Source: Phymatolithon calcareum (lineage: Eukaryota; Rhodophyta; Florideophyceae; Hapalidiales). From it: a stretch of 64,000 nucleotides of DNA. Both the position numbers and the translations under genes were made by a program. Below, piece by piece: positions 11,995 to 23,085 of the stretch. Each line of letters opens with the position of its first letter. Within the stretch, counting starts at the first letter, position 1. The notes below the pieces were generated by a model. The model was given only the letters and a program-made list of their open reading frames with translations, made no database searches and was not told the origin of the DNA. Location: positions 1,984,001-2,048,000 of the forward strand of contig OZ345360.1 of assembly GCA_977006965.1 (NCBI GenBank), written 5' to 3'.

Positions 11995-12805
11995 TTAGAT
12001 AGCCTCGAAAAGAATTTTGCGAATTTCTGGCAAATTCTGGTTGTACGCGATATCAAGACGGCTTTCAAAGGTGTTGTCAACCTGAATGGAACCACCCTGG
12101 CTCAAAAGCACAATTCCTCCAATGCAGCTATCGCTCAAGAAGGTGGACTCATCAACATTAACGGTGACCGGGTCCCGAGTCTTCGCCACATATTCCTCAG
12201 AAACGGATAGGAGAGAGCCCTTGACGATTTCCAGATCGCTACGGCGGCAGCGAACGACAACCTCGCTATCTTTCAGGCAGAGAAGTCCCTGCAGGATGAG
12301 AGACGCTACGAGGCCTGAGTATTTGCTCTGATCGCTAGACAGAGTTGCAAGCTTTTTCTCGGCCTCTTCATAAGACTCGCGGAGCACATTGTCTCGTGCC
12401 TTGAGGATTTGTAGACGCGCGGCATTGGTCTCAGTGGATTGGGCGCTAAATCGATACAACGAGATGCGGACAGTTGAAAAGAGTGCAATTTCACAAGGTC
12501 AGACTATCAGGGACAACAAATTCAACATTGACGTACGATTTCACAATTGCTAACGGCAACTGCAGCGCACGAAACGGAAATTGGCGGTTGGAGAGTACGA
12601 ACATTTTGCGGTTCACTTCGATCTGCTTTGTACGCTTCTCGTACTCAGCGCGAATCTTCTCGCGAGCGGCTTCAACGGCGGAGAGCTTTCGGATGGTGAA
12701 ATCCTCCTCGGCTTTTGCGCGAATCTCTCGTGCTTTGTCTTTTGCTTCTTGGTGAATGAAGGACACGAGCTGCTGAATCTGCTGCTTAACCTGAGAGTCA
12801 TTCAT
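11995..12805 (-). CDS. V-type H+-ATPase subunit E (two exons)
   Basis: Exons 12805-12603 and 12445-11995 give 217 residues, close to the usual 220-230. The N-terminus MNDSQVKQQIQQLVSFIHQE followed by a charged coiled coil (KAREIRAKAEEDF, REKIRAEYEKRTKQIE) is the peripheral-stalk helix. The C-terminal globular part ends in SFES-like and RLDIAYNQNLPEIRKILFE, as in the family. Joining at an unusual donor (gttcgt) restores the conserved lysine/arginine-Ile pair, then TNAARL, with the right spacing; this is why I chose it over nearby GT sites. Subunit E, with subunit G, forms the stator linking the V1 head to the membrane sector. The gene converges on the ACP gene, with about 340 bp between stops, and diverges from the ATAD2-like gene. 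Confidence 0.93.
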
Positions 12806-13563
12806 TTTGCAAAGTTTGTTGAATCCCCTTCGACGTGTTGCTTCTCGCAACAGAGTGAAACAGATGCAGGACTGATGGGCACTGCGTCCTTCCGCAACTC
12901 GACAACTTCACCATCAGCTTGGCTTACAGCTTGCGGTACAGTGACGAAGACGCTGAGCTTTGGGGCGCAAAATTTTGGCAAAACAGCTGTTTGGCTGCGT
13001 TTGCAGTGTAATTTCGCGTTCATGCCGTCCCAATTATTTTTTCCGCACGCCACAATTGCCCAATGCGAGGAAGCAAGCTGAGGCAGTGCGCTATTCGCAG
13101 GCCTCAGCGAGACAACCAGTGAGATGCACCTGATTCAATTCGTTTAGTGCACTGGACTACATGTCTCCGCACTAGAAGGGACCATTTTCGGCGTGCACTA
13201 ATCGTTGCTGGAAATGTCAGAGTGCACTCAATGCGGGGTCCACCACAAAGATAATTTTGGCAGAAACTTGTGTATGATCTGGCGCAGCGTCAGGCAGCGC
13301 ACTGTGCAGAATTCTCAAGTGGCGGGCAAACGCCCTTTTTCGGTCCATCCGCCAACACAGCGCCTAAAACATACTGCAGAATTCCGTCTCCCATCTCCGG
13401 TTGTTTTTCGGCGTTTGGTTAACCCCGTGCGCTCAATTCTTACGACTTGTCAGCCCCTCGCATACGTCGCGCCGCTTGATTCTCGTTCATCTAACAACGG
13501 TCTATCTGCGCCCCCACTGAGAACTGTGTCTGACCTCGCGTAGCACGACCCCAACTCCGGTAC
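12806..13563. promoter_or_regulatory. Divergent promoter region, V-ATPase E / ATAD2-like
   Basis: The start codons of two genes face away from each other across 758 bp, so promoters of both must lie here unless UTR introns extend further. A 112-codon plus-strand frame at 13205-13543 ends just before the ATAD2-like start and is more likely leader sequence than a gene. No specific element is identified. Confidence 0.5.
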
Positions 13564-16500
13564 ATGGCTTCGAGTGCCCGGCCCATGAGGGTGCGCCCTG
13601 ATAAGTCTTATGCGGAATCGTCAATCGATGGTCGGCTCGAGGGGGATGATGATGACGATTTTACTGACGACCAGATGCACCGCGATGAAAACATGCGACG
13701 CACGTCCCGTCGCAAGCGAGTTCGCTCAAAGTCATTTATTAGCTCGTCGCAGGATGAGTTTGTGGAACCCCCTGAACCCCGTGCGGACACAAGAACGCGC
13801 TCCGGACGAATTGTAAAAAGACCTGTCGAATTATTCAGCCCAGGGTCAACTCCACCGGACAATAAGAAGTCCTTTTCGCGTCGACTGTCGACAAGGAAAG
13901 CACAAACATCCGCTGGTACCAGTGGTCGTACTCCGCCATCGCATCGAAACTTGCGATCCTCCATGCGCTTAAATTCCGTGGATAATGAGGTACAGGTTTT
14001 GGACGATGAAGACGATGAATATGACAGCGAGGACAAAGATCAGGTCGATGAGGGCTACCACAAGCGTGCGAAAAAAGAACCGAGGGCTGATCAGGACAAT
14101 GATATTGATGTTGCCGCCATTCAAAGTCCCAAAGAATCTCTTCCACTGCGAGTACGCCTGAAGTATGCAACGCGCGCCAGTGGAGAGACAGTGCAGCGTA
14201 ATGGACTTCCAAACGGCAAGAACAATAGCGCGAAAAAGGATGACCACTCAATGGGCAGCCCTGACAAAAACGATTTATCCCCCAATGCAGACAGTGGCGA
14301 ATCTGCGGTGCCCATCCGCCGGACGCGCTCGAGCGCCAAGAAGAAACCATTAATTGAAGAAGAGCTCATTGATGGAAACGATGACGAGAGAGTTGACGGA
14401 AACGATGAAGATTTTCATATTTCATCCGACGAAAAGGTCTCGGACGACGAGGACGAAGAATTCGAAGCGGAAGAAGAGGAGCCTCTAGATTCCGGGCAGG
14501 GGTCAGATAAATGGATAGGTCCCAGGACTCGAAATCGAAACAAACGGACTGCCAACCGATCGTCGCCGCCTTCGAAGCGCACTCGACGCGAAACGCGAAA
14601 CTCGGCCCCTTCACGTAAATCAAGACGTACAACTGCAGAATACCACAGCGGACGAAAATCTTATCCGTCGCGCTCAGTTCGCCCACGCACAGCCCGACGT
14701 CCGACAACCAGGGCCGCGGAGCGCGGTACCAGCGCTCTAGACACTTACCGTCCAAGTCGCAACACGATGCATGCGCGCGACTTTTACGAGCAACAGAGCT
14801 CCTCAGGGGAAACTGACTCGAGCGATGATGAATTTATCGGTTCCGCCATCGCTGGAAAGAGTGTCATGTCTCCGCGCCCAAACACTAGCGGTGATGGCCC
14901 TTTGGGTACTGGGGCGCAGCCGGATTTCCTTTCCAACCCAATGGCTCTTATTGATGATTATGGGATGGGTCGTGCACGTCCAGGTCGTTATGTACGTAGG
15001 CGCAACCGCAAGCAACAGCCAAGTCTTGATCCGTACGGCATTGACTCACATGGCAAGCGACCTGGTCAGAAGTCGGTTGGAATTGAGCCTATTCAGGTCG
15101 ACTTGAGTCTCACCTGGGATGGCATTGGAGGCCTCGATCACCACATAAGAGCTCTGAAAGAAATGGTCTTTTTGCCGCTCATGTATCCTGAGGTGTTCGA
15201 GAAATTCAAGATGGAACCTCCGAAAGGTGTCCTGTTTTACGGACCGCCGGGAACAGGGAAAACCTTGTGTGCTCGTACGTTGGCTGCAAGTTGTGGAGGG
15301 GAGCTGGTGGAAGAAGAAGTTCCTCCTGTTTCTGCTGATGCCCTTTTCAGCGCTGCAAACGCAATACCAGAAAACAGTGTCGCTCCCACAGCCACAGCAG
15401 AAGAAGTTAAAGTGCCAGATGGTGGCTCAGACGCCGGCACCGTACGCACTAGTGCGACACCGGCCAATGACGTCAGTACCGCGACACCAGTGGTTCCTGA
15501 TGGCTTTATTGTCAGGGGTAACGGAAATGAGGGCCTTGCTTCTGCATCAGGGATTCAAGGCGTTTCCCTGCAAGTGAACAGTGAAGCGTGTCCCACCGCA
15601 GCTGATGCTATGAAGAATAATGTTGTTTTGAATCATGCCGCCGGGCTTCTTGCCGGGATGAGTAATGAGCAGCCAGCAATCGGCAGTGCTCTATCAGCCA
15701 CGGTAGGAAAGAGTGTTGCTGGGACGGATGCAGCCATGTCCAAAGAAAATCCAGCGCATGGGACTTCAAGTAGCTACACAAAGAAGACGCGACGCCCTCG
15801 AGTTGCGTTCTTCATGCGAAACGGTGCCGACTGCTTGAGCAAGTGGGTGGGCGAAGCGGAACGCCAATTGAGAATGACATTCGAAGCCGCGAAGAAGCAC
15901 CAACCAGCGATTATCTTCTTCGATGAAATTGACGGGCTCGCACCGGTCCGTTCTTCTCGCCAAGATCAAATCCATTCTTCCATTGTTTCCACCCTTCTTG
16001 GGCTCATGGATGGACTAGATTCCAGGGGCAAAATTGTCGTAATTGGGGCCACGAACAGGGTGGATGCCATTGACCCTGCCTTGCGCAGACCTGGGCGCTT
16101 TGACCGAGAGTTAATATTCACTCTTCCCAATGGCAAGGCGAGAAGACGAATTTTAGACATTCAAACTGCCGACTGGAAGCCGAGTCCGCCACCTCCCAAA
16201 GTTTTGGATGCCGTTGCTGCGAGAACTGTGGGGTATTGCGGCGCTGATATTCGTGCGCTGTGCTCAGAAGCCACACTTCGCGCTTTACGTCGAAGATATC
16301 CTCAAATTTACGAGTCGCAGGACAAGCTTCTGATTGACGTAGATTCTGTTCGCGTCTCAACTCGTGATTTTCTGTCGGCCATGAACGATATCGTTCCGGC
16401 AAGCCATCGCAGTGCTCGAACTCACGCCCGACCCATCCCACCCCGCCTTACTGCTGTGCTGTCGGAACCTCTTCAAGAGTGCATTGAACTCATCCAGCGA

Positions 16501-18267
16501 ATTTTCCCCCAGGGTATTACACCAGGGTCATTGCATTCGGCAGGTGCCAATGCCAGCTTGTTAGGTGCGGTGCCAAATGGTACCGATGCTCCAGATAAGG
16601 TGACGTCAGATATGGATGACGACCTGTCGGATGAAGATATTTCGGATGAAGATCTCGGTGACTTCAACGAAACCGAGTTCGACAATGCCCTGGGAAGCAA
16701 AATTCGCTCCGTCTACGGAAAGGCCAGTTCATCGCTGAGAGAGCGGCCCGTGCTTCGTCCGCGCCTTTTGCTCTGCGGGCGGCCGGGACTAGGGCAGACG
16801 CAGCTTGGTCCAGCCCTGCTTCATTTTCTTGAAGGCTGCCCGGTGCATGCGATTGATATGCCCTCTTTGCACATTAACAGTAGTGCGCGATCACCAGAAG
16901 AGGCGCTGGTTACTGCAGTTCGGGAAGCGTGTCGAGCTGCCCCGTCGGTTTTGTATCTTCCTCATTTGCACCTGTGGTGGAAGACCGCGCACGAGTCCCT
17001 GCGTACGACGTTGATTATCACCCTCCGTGATATTCCGGCTGATCTTCCCTTGCTATTTTTGGCGACGGCTGAAGAGGATTTCGACTCTCTGCCATCAGAG
17101 CTCACTGAATTGTTTGCCGAATATGTGAGACTGCTGCCGTCGAAGAGACATAATCGGGTCAATATGTTTGCGCCTTTGATAGAAGAAGCCGTGGCATGTC
17201 CCAAGGTTACCGATGCTGTGCTGAGGAGAAGGCGCGTCAAGAGGCGTAGCGAAGTTCTTCCGAAAGCGCCGCCTCCCCCTCCGAAGGTGGTAACCCCCGA
17301 AGAAGGTGTACGGCAAAGACAAGAGGACGATAGATACCTTCGTGACTTGCGAATGTCGATGCGAAACTTTGTCGAGGGTCTTCTTCGTGAACGAAAATTC
17401 AAAGTATTTTGGCTTCCTGTTGATCCAAGTATTGCGCCGGACTATTACAACATTGTGCAAAATCCGATGGATATTTCCAAGATCGCAGCACAGATAGACA
17501 AGGGCATGTATCCGACTGTTCTTTCGATGGTGAAAGATTTCGATCTCATGGTGAAAAATGCGATCGATTATAACCCGGCGCATACGGAAGAAGGAGCTGC
17601 AATTCTGCGGCGGGCCCATGGGCTGGTGGATATTGTTCATGCTTGGGTAGACAACTTAAATCCAGTTGTAGTGGAGAGGTGTAACCGCATTGTGGCTGCG
17701 AGAATTGCAAAGGCGACTCAGGAAAAAGAGAAGTTGGCCAAGGAACTGGAAGCCAAGGAGACAGCAAGTAAGCAAGTGCCTGCCAATGCCTCAGCACAGA
17801 AAATCGGTGACCCAAGTGACGAGCGAAAAAGTCCGGAAAGTATGGATGTGGATGAGCAGGCTCAGCCAAACAATGTGCCTCAAGTACAGCAAAGTGCGCC
17901 TGTCGCTAGTGAGCTGGCGCAAAATCGAACTCCAGATGGTGGAAAGCGAAGTAGAAGGTTGTCATCCACTGTCCCGTCGAATATTTCTCGTGACATGGCA
18001 AACGGGATCGGCCACCGCCCCGAAGGGCTTGTGGATGCACCGTATATACGACCCAATGAGAACAAGGTTGCGCACTTGAGACGCCTACTCGTTGAGGTGA
18101 CGAGCGGCATTTCCGTGGACGGATTAGAAGGCTTGCATGTTCGATGCGCCACACTGCTGCACAAGTTTCGAAGATCACGCGACCGGGCGACCGTCGTAGA
18201 CGAATTGACCAACATTGTGACGGAGGCGAGGGAAGATCCAGCCGTCGTGGGGCAGTTAGTGGAGTAG
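13564..18267 (+). CDS. ATAD2/Yta7-like AAA ATPase with bromodomain
   Basis: An intronless 1567-residue frame. Residues 1-500 are a disordered, highly charged region (acidic runs, Arg/Ser-rich stretches), as in ATAD2 and yeast Yta7. AAA1 starts near 515 with LTWDGIGGLDHHI. Walker A GPPGTGKT is at 560-567, FFMRNGADCLSKWVGEAERQ near 750, Walker B IIFFDEIDG near 783-791, and ATNRVDAIDPALRRPGRFDR follows. AAA2 is degenerate: near 1071 its P-loop is GRPGLGQT with Gln for Lys. The bromodomain spans about 1256-1365 with DYYNIVQNPMDISKI and the acetyl-lysine-binding Asn in DYNP. Family members act on nucleosomes at acetylated chromatin. Odd point: about 165 low-complexity residues (578-744) are inserted inside AAA1 between Walker A and the pore loop. 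The coding frame and family are certain. Confidence 0.95.
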   Translation: MASSARPMRVRPDKSYAESSIDGRLEGDDDDDFTDDQMHRDENMRRTSRRKRVRSKSFISSSQDEFVEPPEPRADTRTRSGRIVKRPVELFSPGSTPPDNKKSFSRRLSTRKAQTSAGTSGRTPPSHRNLRSSMRLNSVDNEVQVLDDEDDEYDSEDKDQVDEGYHKRAKKEPRADQDNDIDVAAIQSPKESLPLRVRLKYATRASGETVQRNGLPNGKNNSAKKDDHSMGSPDKNDLSPNADSGESAVPIRRTRSSAKKKPLIEEELIDGNDDERVDGNDEDFHISSDEKVSDDEDEEFEAEEEEPLDSGQGSDKWIGPRTRNRNKRTANRSSPPSKRTRRETRNSAPSRKSRRTTAEYHSGRKSYPSRSVRPRTARRPTTRAAERGTSALDTYRPSRNTMHARDFYEQQSSSGETDSSDDEFIGSAIAGKSVMSPRPNTSGDGPLGTGAQPDFLSNPMALIDDYGMGRARPGRYVRRRNRKQQPSLDPYGIDSHGKRPGQKSVGIEPIQVDLSLTWDGIGGLDHHIRALKEMVFLPLMYPEVFEKFKMEPPKGVLFYGPPGTGKTLCARTLAASCGGELVEEEVPPVSADALFSAANAIPENSVAPTATAEEVKVPDGGSDAGTVRTSATPANDVSTATPVVPDGFIVRGNGNEGLASASGIQGVSLQVNSEACPTAADAMKNNVVLNHAAGLLAGMSNEQPAIGSALSATVGKSVAGTDAAMSKENPAHGTSSSYTKKTRRPRVAFFMRNGADCLSKWVGEAERQLRMTFEAAKKHQPAIIFFDEIDGLAPVRSSRQDQIHSSIVSTLLGLMDGLDSRGKIVVIGATNRVDAIDPALRRPGRFDRELIFTLPNGKARRRILDIQTADWKPSPPPPKVLDAVAARTVGYCGADIRALCSEATLRALRRRYPQIYESQDKLLIDVDSVRVSTRDFLSAMNDIVPASHRSARTHARPIPPRLTAVLSEPLQECIELIQRIFPQGITPGSLHSAGANASLLGAVPNGTDAPDKVTSDMDDDLSDEDISDEDLGDFNETEFDNALGSKIRSVYGKASSSLRERPVLRPRLLLCGRPGLGQTQLGPALLHFLEGCPVHAIDMPSLHINSSARSPEEALVTAVREACRAAPSVLYLPHLHLWWKTAHESLRTTLIITLRDIPADLPLLFLATAEEDFDSLPSELTELFAEYVRLLPSKRHNRVNMFAPLIEEAVACPKVTDAVLRRRRVKRRSEVLPKAPPPPPKVVTPEEGVRQRQEDDRYLRDLRMSMRNFVEGLLRERKFKVFWLPVDPSIAPDYYNIVQNPMDISKIAAQIDKGMYPTVLSMVKDFDLMVKNAIDYNPAHTEEGAAILRRAHGLVDIVHAWVDNLNPVVVERCNRIVAARIAKATQEKEKLAKELEAKETASKQVPANASAQKIGDPSDERKSPESMDVDEQAQPNNVPQVQQSAPVASELAQNRTPDGGKRSRRLSSTVPSNISRDMANGIGHRPEGLVDAPYIRPNENKVAHLRRLLVEVTSGISVDGLEGLHVRCATLLHKFRRSRDRATVVDELTNIVTEAREDPAVVGQLVE

Positions 18268-19367
18268 AGGAGTTTTGAAATGACGGATAAGATGATTTTT
18301 GCACAACTTCTCTCTTGGTATTCAAATTCAAGGCTGTGGAAGGTGTTGTTGTAGTGCGACTTGGAAACTTAAAATCTGAATGTAATTTGGACGAAACCTA
18401 AGACGGCTCGGAGTCAGTGTAAAGCAGAGACACGATGGAGGTGAACCAGACATGCAAACAAGCACGGCTGTTAGGTACCCATTCTTCTATCTTCCTTTGT
18501 AAGAGTGCTGTTGCGAGCCATGGAGTTGAGCATGTAAGTTGCAGATTTTGAATCCGCGTGCAGCCATCGCCGTCTCCTTCAGCTTCGCTAGGCAATACTC
18601 CAGCTGTCTGTTTCCAAACTATCCTCAATTTCTCTGCTTTTTGAGTTTAGGAACACACTCGTTCCTGCAGCACAATTAGACCCCTTGATCTCTTCACTTG
18701 GCAGTGCTCTGGTCAATAAATGGCATGCACCTATTCTGTGCCTCTCAGACCCCTTCGTGAGAGTAATATTATTTTTGTGGCTTCTTTAGTGGTCCTTCGA
18801 TGTCATCGACGGCTAGCTGGAAAGTATCATCGAAACGTTCTTTTGTTCCCGTTTCACGTTTATCAAAAATTCATCCGAATTTCTGATGGCCTCAATCACT
18901 GTGCCAAAAGGTGTGAACCATTGCAGCTGCAGGCTATCGACTGTTGTGCAATGACTCGTTGCTGCGATTTTCTGGGAAATGGTACTGAAATGGTTTCATT
19001 GACAATTCTAGGCCAGTACGGTGCCACTCTTCTCCATCTACCCAGGGAAGTTCCCATCAACTTCTTCTGGTGCAGCGCTCATACTGCTGTGAATGAAACT
19101 ACAGTGGCACCTTTATGTGGCCGGCCTTGTTTATGAGCAAAGACTCCCATCGCCACTCTGGAAATGTGCTCACGGGCAAATTAGAGGGTGGGTGGAACTT
19201 CAAGGAACATCCAGCATAGATTGAGAATAAAAACTATACAAATAGCAAAATTTACTCTTCTTGAGGTAGCTAACAGTTAGTCGTCGCCCAGAACCGGACT
19301 GCAAAATAGAAGGCTACATTACACAAAAAGCGCTCACAACGCAGCGTACAAACCTTGAGGGCCGCCC
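18268..19367. other. Intergenic between convergent genes
   Basis: 3' flanks of the ATAD2-like gene and the ApaG-domain gene, which converge here. A 138-codon plus-strand frame at 18720-19136 has no recognised domain. Nothing else is supported. Confidence 0.4.
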
Positions 19368-20447
19368 TCACCGTCTCTTGGCTCGCTCACCCGTGCGCCG
19401 TCGCCGACTTCTCGTCGATCCTCTAGATGAGCTCATACTGCTTGCAAAACCGTTCCCATCTGCTCCATCCTTCTCCGCACGCTCGTCAAGCGAAGGGGTT
19501 CTGTACGAGAACGGCGCCACGTCAACCTGCAATACCTTCCCTGGATCAATGGGAGACATGTTCGCCACGTCAGCATGTGAGGAAATCTCGTGCGGTTCCG
19601 CAGAGAGCAGGACGTCAGACATTGGTCTGTTTTTCTTCCGGTCCATCACTGAGTCCTCTTCCCCGTGCTGATGAAAGATGAAATGCCCGCTCTGTGTCCC
19701 CATCGGTGTCTGCAACGGCACACCCGATGTATATTCGTAATGTCCCCGCGGCTGGATAGTCGGGAACGCGCCGACAACGCCCGGTCCTTGCACCTCCGAG
19801 ACGCGACCGTCAAGGTCCGTGATAGTCCAAGCGCGACTTAATAGCTGAATAGTGCGAGGTCCACCGTTGCTAATTCTGATCTGATACCGGAAATGGAATC
19901 TCGACCTCTCAAAGCCGTGATAGCTACTAGCGACCTCAACACGCACACCGTGAGTGCTCATCGAAGATGTCGTGGACAATACAAGCCTACGGAGAGCATC
20001 CAGACGAGCGTTCATATGTTTTAGAGCGGCAAACCCGACTGTTCCATCGAGTCCCTCGAATGTAGGGGAGAGCGCCGCATCCGCAATACGGCGTGCTGCA
20101 ATACCGACGTATGCATTAATAGGCATTGCGCGTCGCGATTCAACGTCAAGCAATCCGCGCAAATCCTTTGGTAGAGACGAGCCAGCAGCGCGCTTCAAGG
20201 TGTCAAGTTCACGCACTCTCAAAGCGCCGCAGCGCGTTAACTCGGACTCTAAACATGCGGATGCATGCTGAAGCGATCGATAGAGCGCTCGCCCGACCCG
20301 CGGTTGCAGTGACATTGCGGCTCCTGAGACGCCCCTTCGCCCAGAGAAGCCGCACTGAGAAGAGTGCGCGGGTACGGGTACGTCTATTAGCGCATTGCGG
20401 TGTGTGGCTCTTGCGATGGCAAGGGAAAATTGTTTTTTCCAGATCAT
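19368..20447 (-). CDS. ApaG (DUF525) domain protein, possibly organelle-targeted
   Basis: A single-exon frame. I take the ATG at 20447, giving 359 residues; alternatives are 20543 (391) and 20315 (315). The start at 20447 gives a Lys/Arg/Ser/Ala-rich leader with few acidic residues, like an organelle transit peptide. The middle (about 60-150) is an unnamed helical segment. Residues about 165-256 match ApaG: VRVEVASSYHGFERSRF, RISNGGPRTIQLLSRAWTIT, VQGPGVVGAFPTIQP and YEYTSGVPL, including the GxGVVG turn. The C-terminus is a basic Ser/Arg tail. ApaG domains have an immunoglobulin-like fold and occur in FBXO3 and POLDIP2, where they bind partner proteins; no enzyme activity is established. No F-box or YccV-like domain is visible here. 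Confidence 0.85.
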   Translation of the reverse strand: MIWKKQFSLAIARATHRNALIDVPVPAHSSQCGFSGRRGVSGAAMSLQPRVGRALYRSLQHASACLESELTRCGALRVRELDTLKRAAGSSLPKDLRGLLDVESRRAMPINAYVGIAARRIADAALSPTFEGLDGTVGFAALKHMNARLDALRRLVLSTTSSMSTHGVRVEVASSYHGFERSRFHFRYQIRISNGGPRTIQLLSRAWTITDLDGRVSEVQGPGVVGAFPTIQPRGHYEYTSGVPLQTPMGTQSGHFIFHQHGEEDSVMDRKKNRPMSDVLLSAEPHEISSHADVANMSPIDPGKVLQVDVAPFSYRTPSLDERAEKDGADGNGFASSMSSSRGSTRSRRRRTGERAKRR

Positions 20448-22506
20448 TTTTGGGAGCCCTGCTGTGGTCCCCTTCACCAGTGCAGGTATGACAATTGATA
20501 TTCGCCCTTTCCAGCAACTGCAACCGACCGGCCTTCCATGCACGGGCGTTATGCTGTGCCAACGTAATGTTATCGAAATGAATCACCTAGTCCCCTCGGA
20601 ACTTTTGTTTTCGGGCCTTCAGTTCAGTGATTATTGGCCAGGGACTAAGTCGAAATATGTCCAACACATTGTAAAGCATGCTGGAAGCGTACGTGCTTTC
20701 TCAAAAGCAACCGAGGGAAATGAAGTAACTTGCGCATATTAAAGGAGCTATTCGAGACATACAGCTTACTCTAGAAAACGAAGCCACAGGTTGTGCAAGA
20801 GGTCGAGCAGGAATGGCAAAAAAGGCAGATATTTTTGCGGAAAATACTATAAACGGAGAACTAGGCTAATGAATCGCAATTCGTTATAATTATGAACAGC
20901 TCTTCTCATGTGTGAGGCCGGAAGGTCTTAGTGTAAAATATCTTGGAAGCCAGTAGTCTCTATCATGATTTTCGCAAAACACAAGGATCTCGTCCAGTGC
21001 TTTCTCGGTCGCTGAACTTTTTATATCCTCCAGTTTATTGTGTGCGACCGCTGCAGTAGTCGAACTCGATTGCCAAACCTTTCGCAATGATCGCTGCGGG
21101 CACCTGCTCTTCGTGCTACTAAAAAAATAAAAAAGTGCTATTCATCTAAATTCAAGCGCCGCACATATGTCGAAGATAAAGCGGACGAGGTAGTCCGTTC
21201 AGTTGTTTAGCTCCACAAACAGTGATATTGGCGAGCTCTAGTCACACCGTGGTCAATGCAGCTCACGGAACAGTGGCTACCACCCATCCCGATGTTCGTT
21301 GTCCTTCTGAGGTGGCTTTTTGTGCAGAGAAACACAAGCGAACCAATTTTCTGGAGCTCTTCTGCACTACCACAATAATGCCTGTCACTAAGAACAACTG
21401 GTGCAATGAGACACATATACTGCAGCTTTGTCTTGCTCGCGCAAGGGCGGCGTTGGCCTTGACCAATCGTTTCCATCTCCATCACTTTTGGCCAGACCAA
21501 TCGTCTATTCGATGGAGAGTTTCTTGGCGTAGCTTCGCTGGTCCGGGAAAATGTTCCTGTAGCCTGAACAGGGATAGAATCTTGCACTCGATACATCGCT
21601 CACGTTCGTATGTTCGGCACCGCGCCCCCGAGTACAACGACCTCTTCCAGCAGGGGGTTTCTTCTCGGAAATGCTGATGTGGGGGGTATGGGTGGAGTAT
21701 CGCGTGATGTTTTCGCCGCCTGACATGAGTACCTAGAAAAGGGACGTAAATTGTAGTTTTCCTTGGACATTGAGAACTTGTTGGAAACGAAGACTATTTT
21801 GAAATAGTCTTAGCCCACAGATGTGGACGACACGAAGCTGCACCCTGAATGACTCGATTCGCGATAAGTCTACGTAGTGTTCAGCAATGAGCATTTCAGT
21901 GCACTTTAGAGGTTGAACCGTTACTATAATCAATGGTTGTGCTCTTCTATGACATCTCAGTCGCAGATTCGATTGACGAACTGTGCCTTTCACGTACCTA
22001 CTTATATGTCATGACCCTGTTGCGTGATATGCACAATTTTACAACGTTATGGTGTCTAGTTTGCTGCACATCAATGCCACTCCGTTTCCTCTAAGAGTAT
22101 TTGAGGGCTTCTTACAATTGAACTTATCTATGCAAACGATATTCAAATTGATCACCTGTGGTACTTACAGTATGGGCCGCTGTTACAAACTCGCATCTAC
22201 CGCATTCATTCATTTTGCGTATTCCCCCTGTGGTGCTAGCAACACTTTGAGGGCCTAAGATTATTCCATTCTAATATAATTGTTGCGAGCTTGACTGTTG
22301 CTTGCACGTCGACGTCTGGGACCTCGCCAAAGATTGACACTGGGGTTGGTCGGACGGAGTGAAGTAGCACATGACGAACCAAACGACTTTCGTCCATTCT
22401 GAGAATGTGTCCGAGCCAACTCGTAGACGCAGATTACGAACAGGTTGAACGGACGGCTGCGGAGGCGGGTGAAAACGATGTCGCATAGCTGCAATTCACC
22501 GCACCA
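20448..22506. other. Intergenic, no supported gene
   Basis: Several overlapping frames (for example 21222-21677 plus and 21207-21596 minus) occupy both strands of the same DNA with no recognised domain, so they are likely chance. The right end merges into the Lys/Arg-rich pseudogene starting near 22507. Confidence 0.4.
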
Positions 22507-23085
22507 GGACGATAACTTCATCAAGAAGAGGAATCCTTCCAATACGAAGAGAAGTTCTCAGTAGAGGAAGCCTGACAATAAGAAGAGGCTTGCGAAGAAG
22601 GGCGAGTCCTTCACGAAGAGGGAGCCCAACAATAAGGGAAAACACAAGCAACGAAATGACATACCAGAGACAAGAAGTCCGGCAAATAGAAGAGCAATGT
22701 GCAGACGAGAGTCGGTCAATAAGTCTATCAAGCGTATCAGAGGGAAGGTCGAAGGCCTTAGAGCGTTAGTAGAAGGAATTCCAAGAAGTCGAAGAAGCCG
22801 AGAAAAGGAACGGAGGAAAAATTACCAATTTGAACTGAAAACGTCGTACCACGATTTGTATCTGCAAAAATCTAGCGAATGTCAAAGTTCTTGCTGTTCA
22901 ATAACAATTATAGAAGCTTTTACAGTACTGATCGCCTTTCCAAATCGCACAATATGTGTTTTTGGGAAGAAAGCCATGCCCAGTGGAGGCTTGTCTCATT
23001 GGTAAGGCCATAGCAAAGAATGTGCCGTGCGAAGAAAATGTGCAGGATGAAGAAGGTGAATAGCTACACGTCCGTCTCACACGGA
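22507..23085 (+). pseudogene. Decayed copy of the secreted basic Cys-rich gene
   Basis: From about 22845 to 23085 the DNA aligns collinearly with 24115-24362 of the intact gene, with nearly equal spacing. CCACGATTTG corresponds to CCACGACTTG, GGGAAGAAAG to GGGAGGAAAG, and GTGCCGTGCG to GTGCCGTACG, followed by a shared GAAGGTGAATAG run. In the aligned frame the CxC pair and later Cys, Lys and Val-Pro positions persist, but several stops and at least one indel break it. Upstream, 22507-22840 reads as a Lys/Arg-rich frame (KKRNPSNTKR, then a stop at 22562-22564), matching the basic character of the gene's N-terminal half. The signal-peptide region is not recognisable. It is a tandem duplicate that has died. 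Confidence 0.7.

Noticed and set aside
13205-13543. 112-codon frame just upstream of the ATAD2-like gene
   Set aside because: It ends before the ATG, is in DNA that must hold two divergent promoters, and matches no family.
18720-19136. 138-codon plus-strand frame between convergent genes
   Set aside because: No recognised domain and no supporting context; likely chance or 3' UTR.
21207-21677. Long frames on both strands (151 and 129 codons)
   Set aside because: They overlap almost completely on opposite strands, so at most one could be real, and neither has a recognisable feature.
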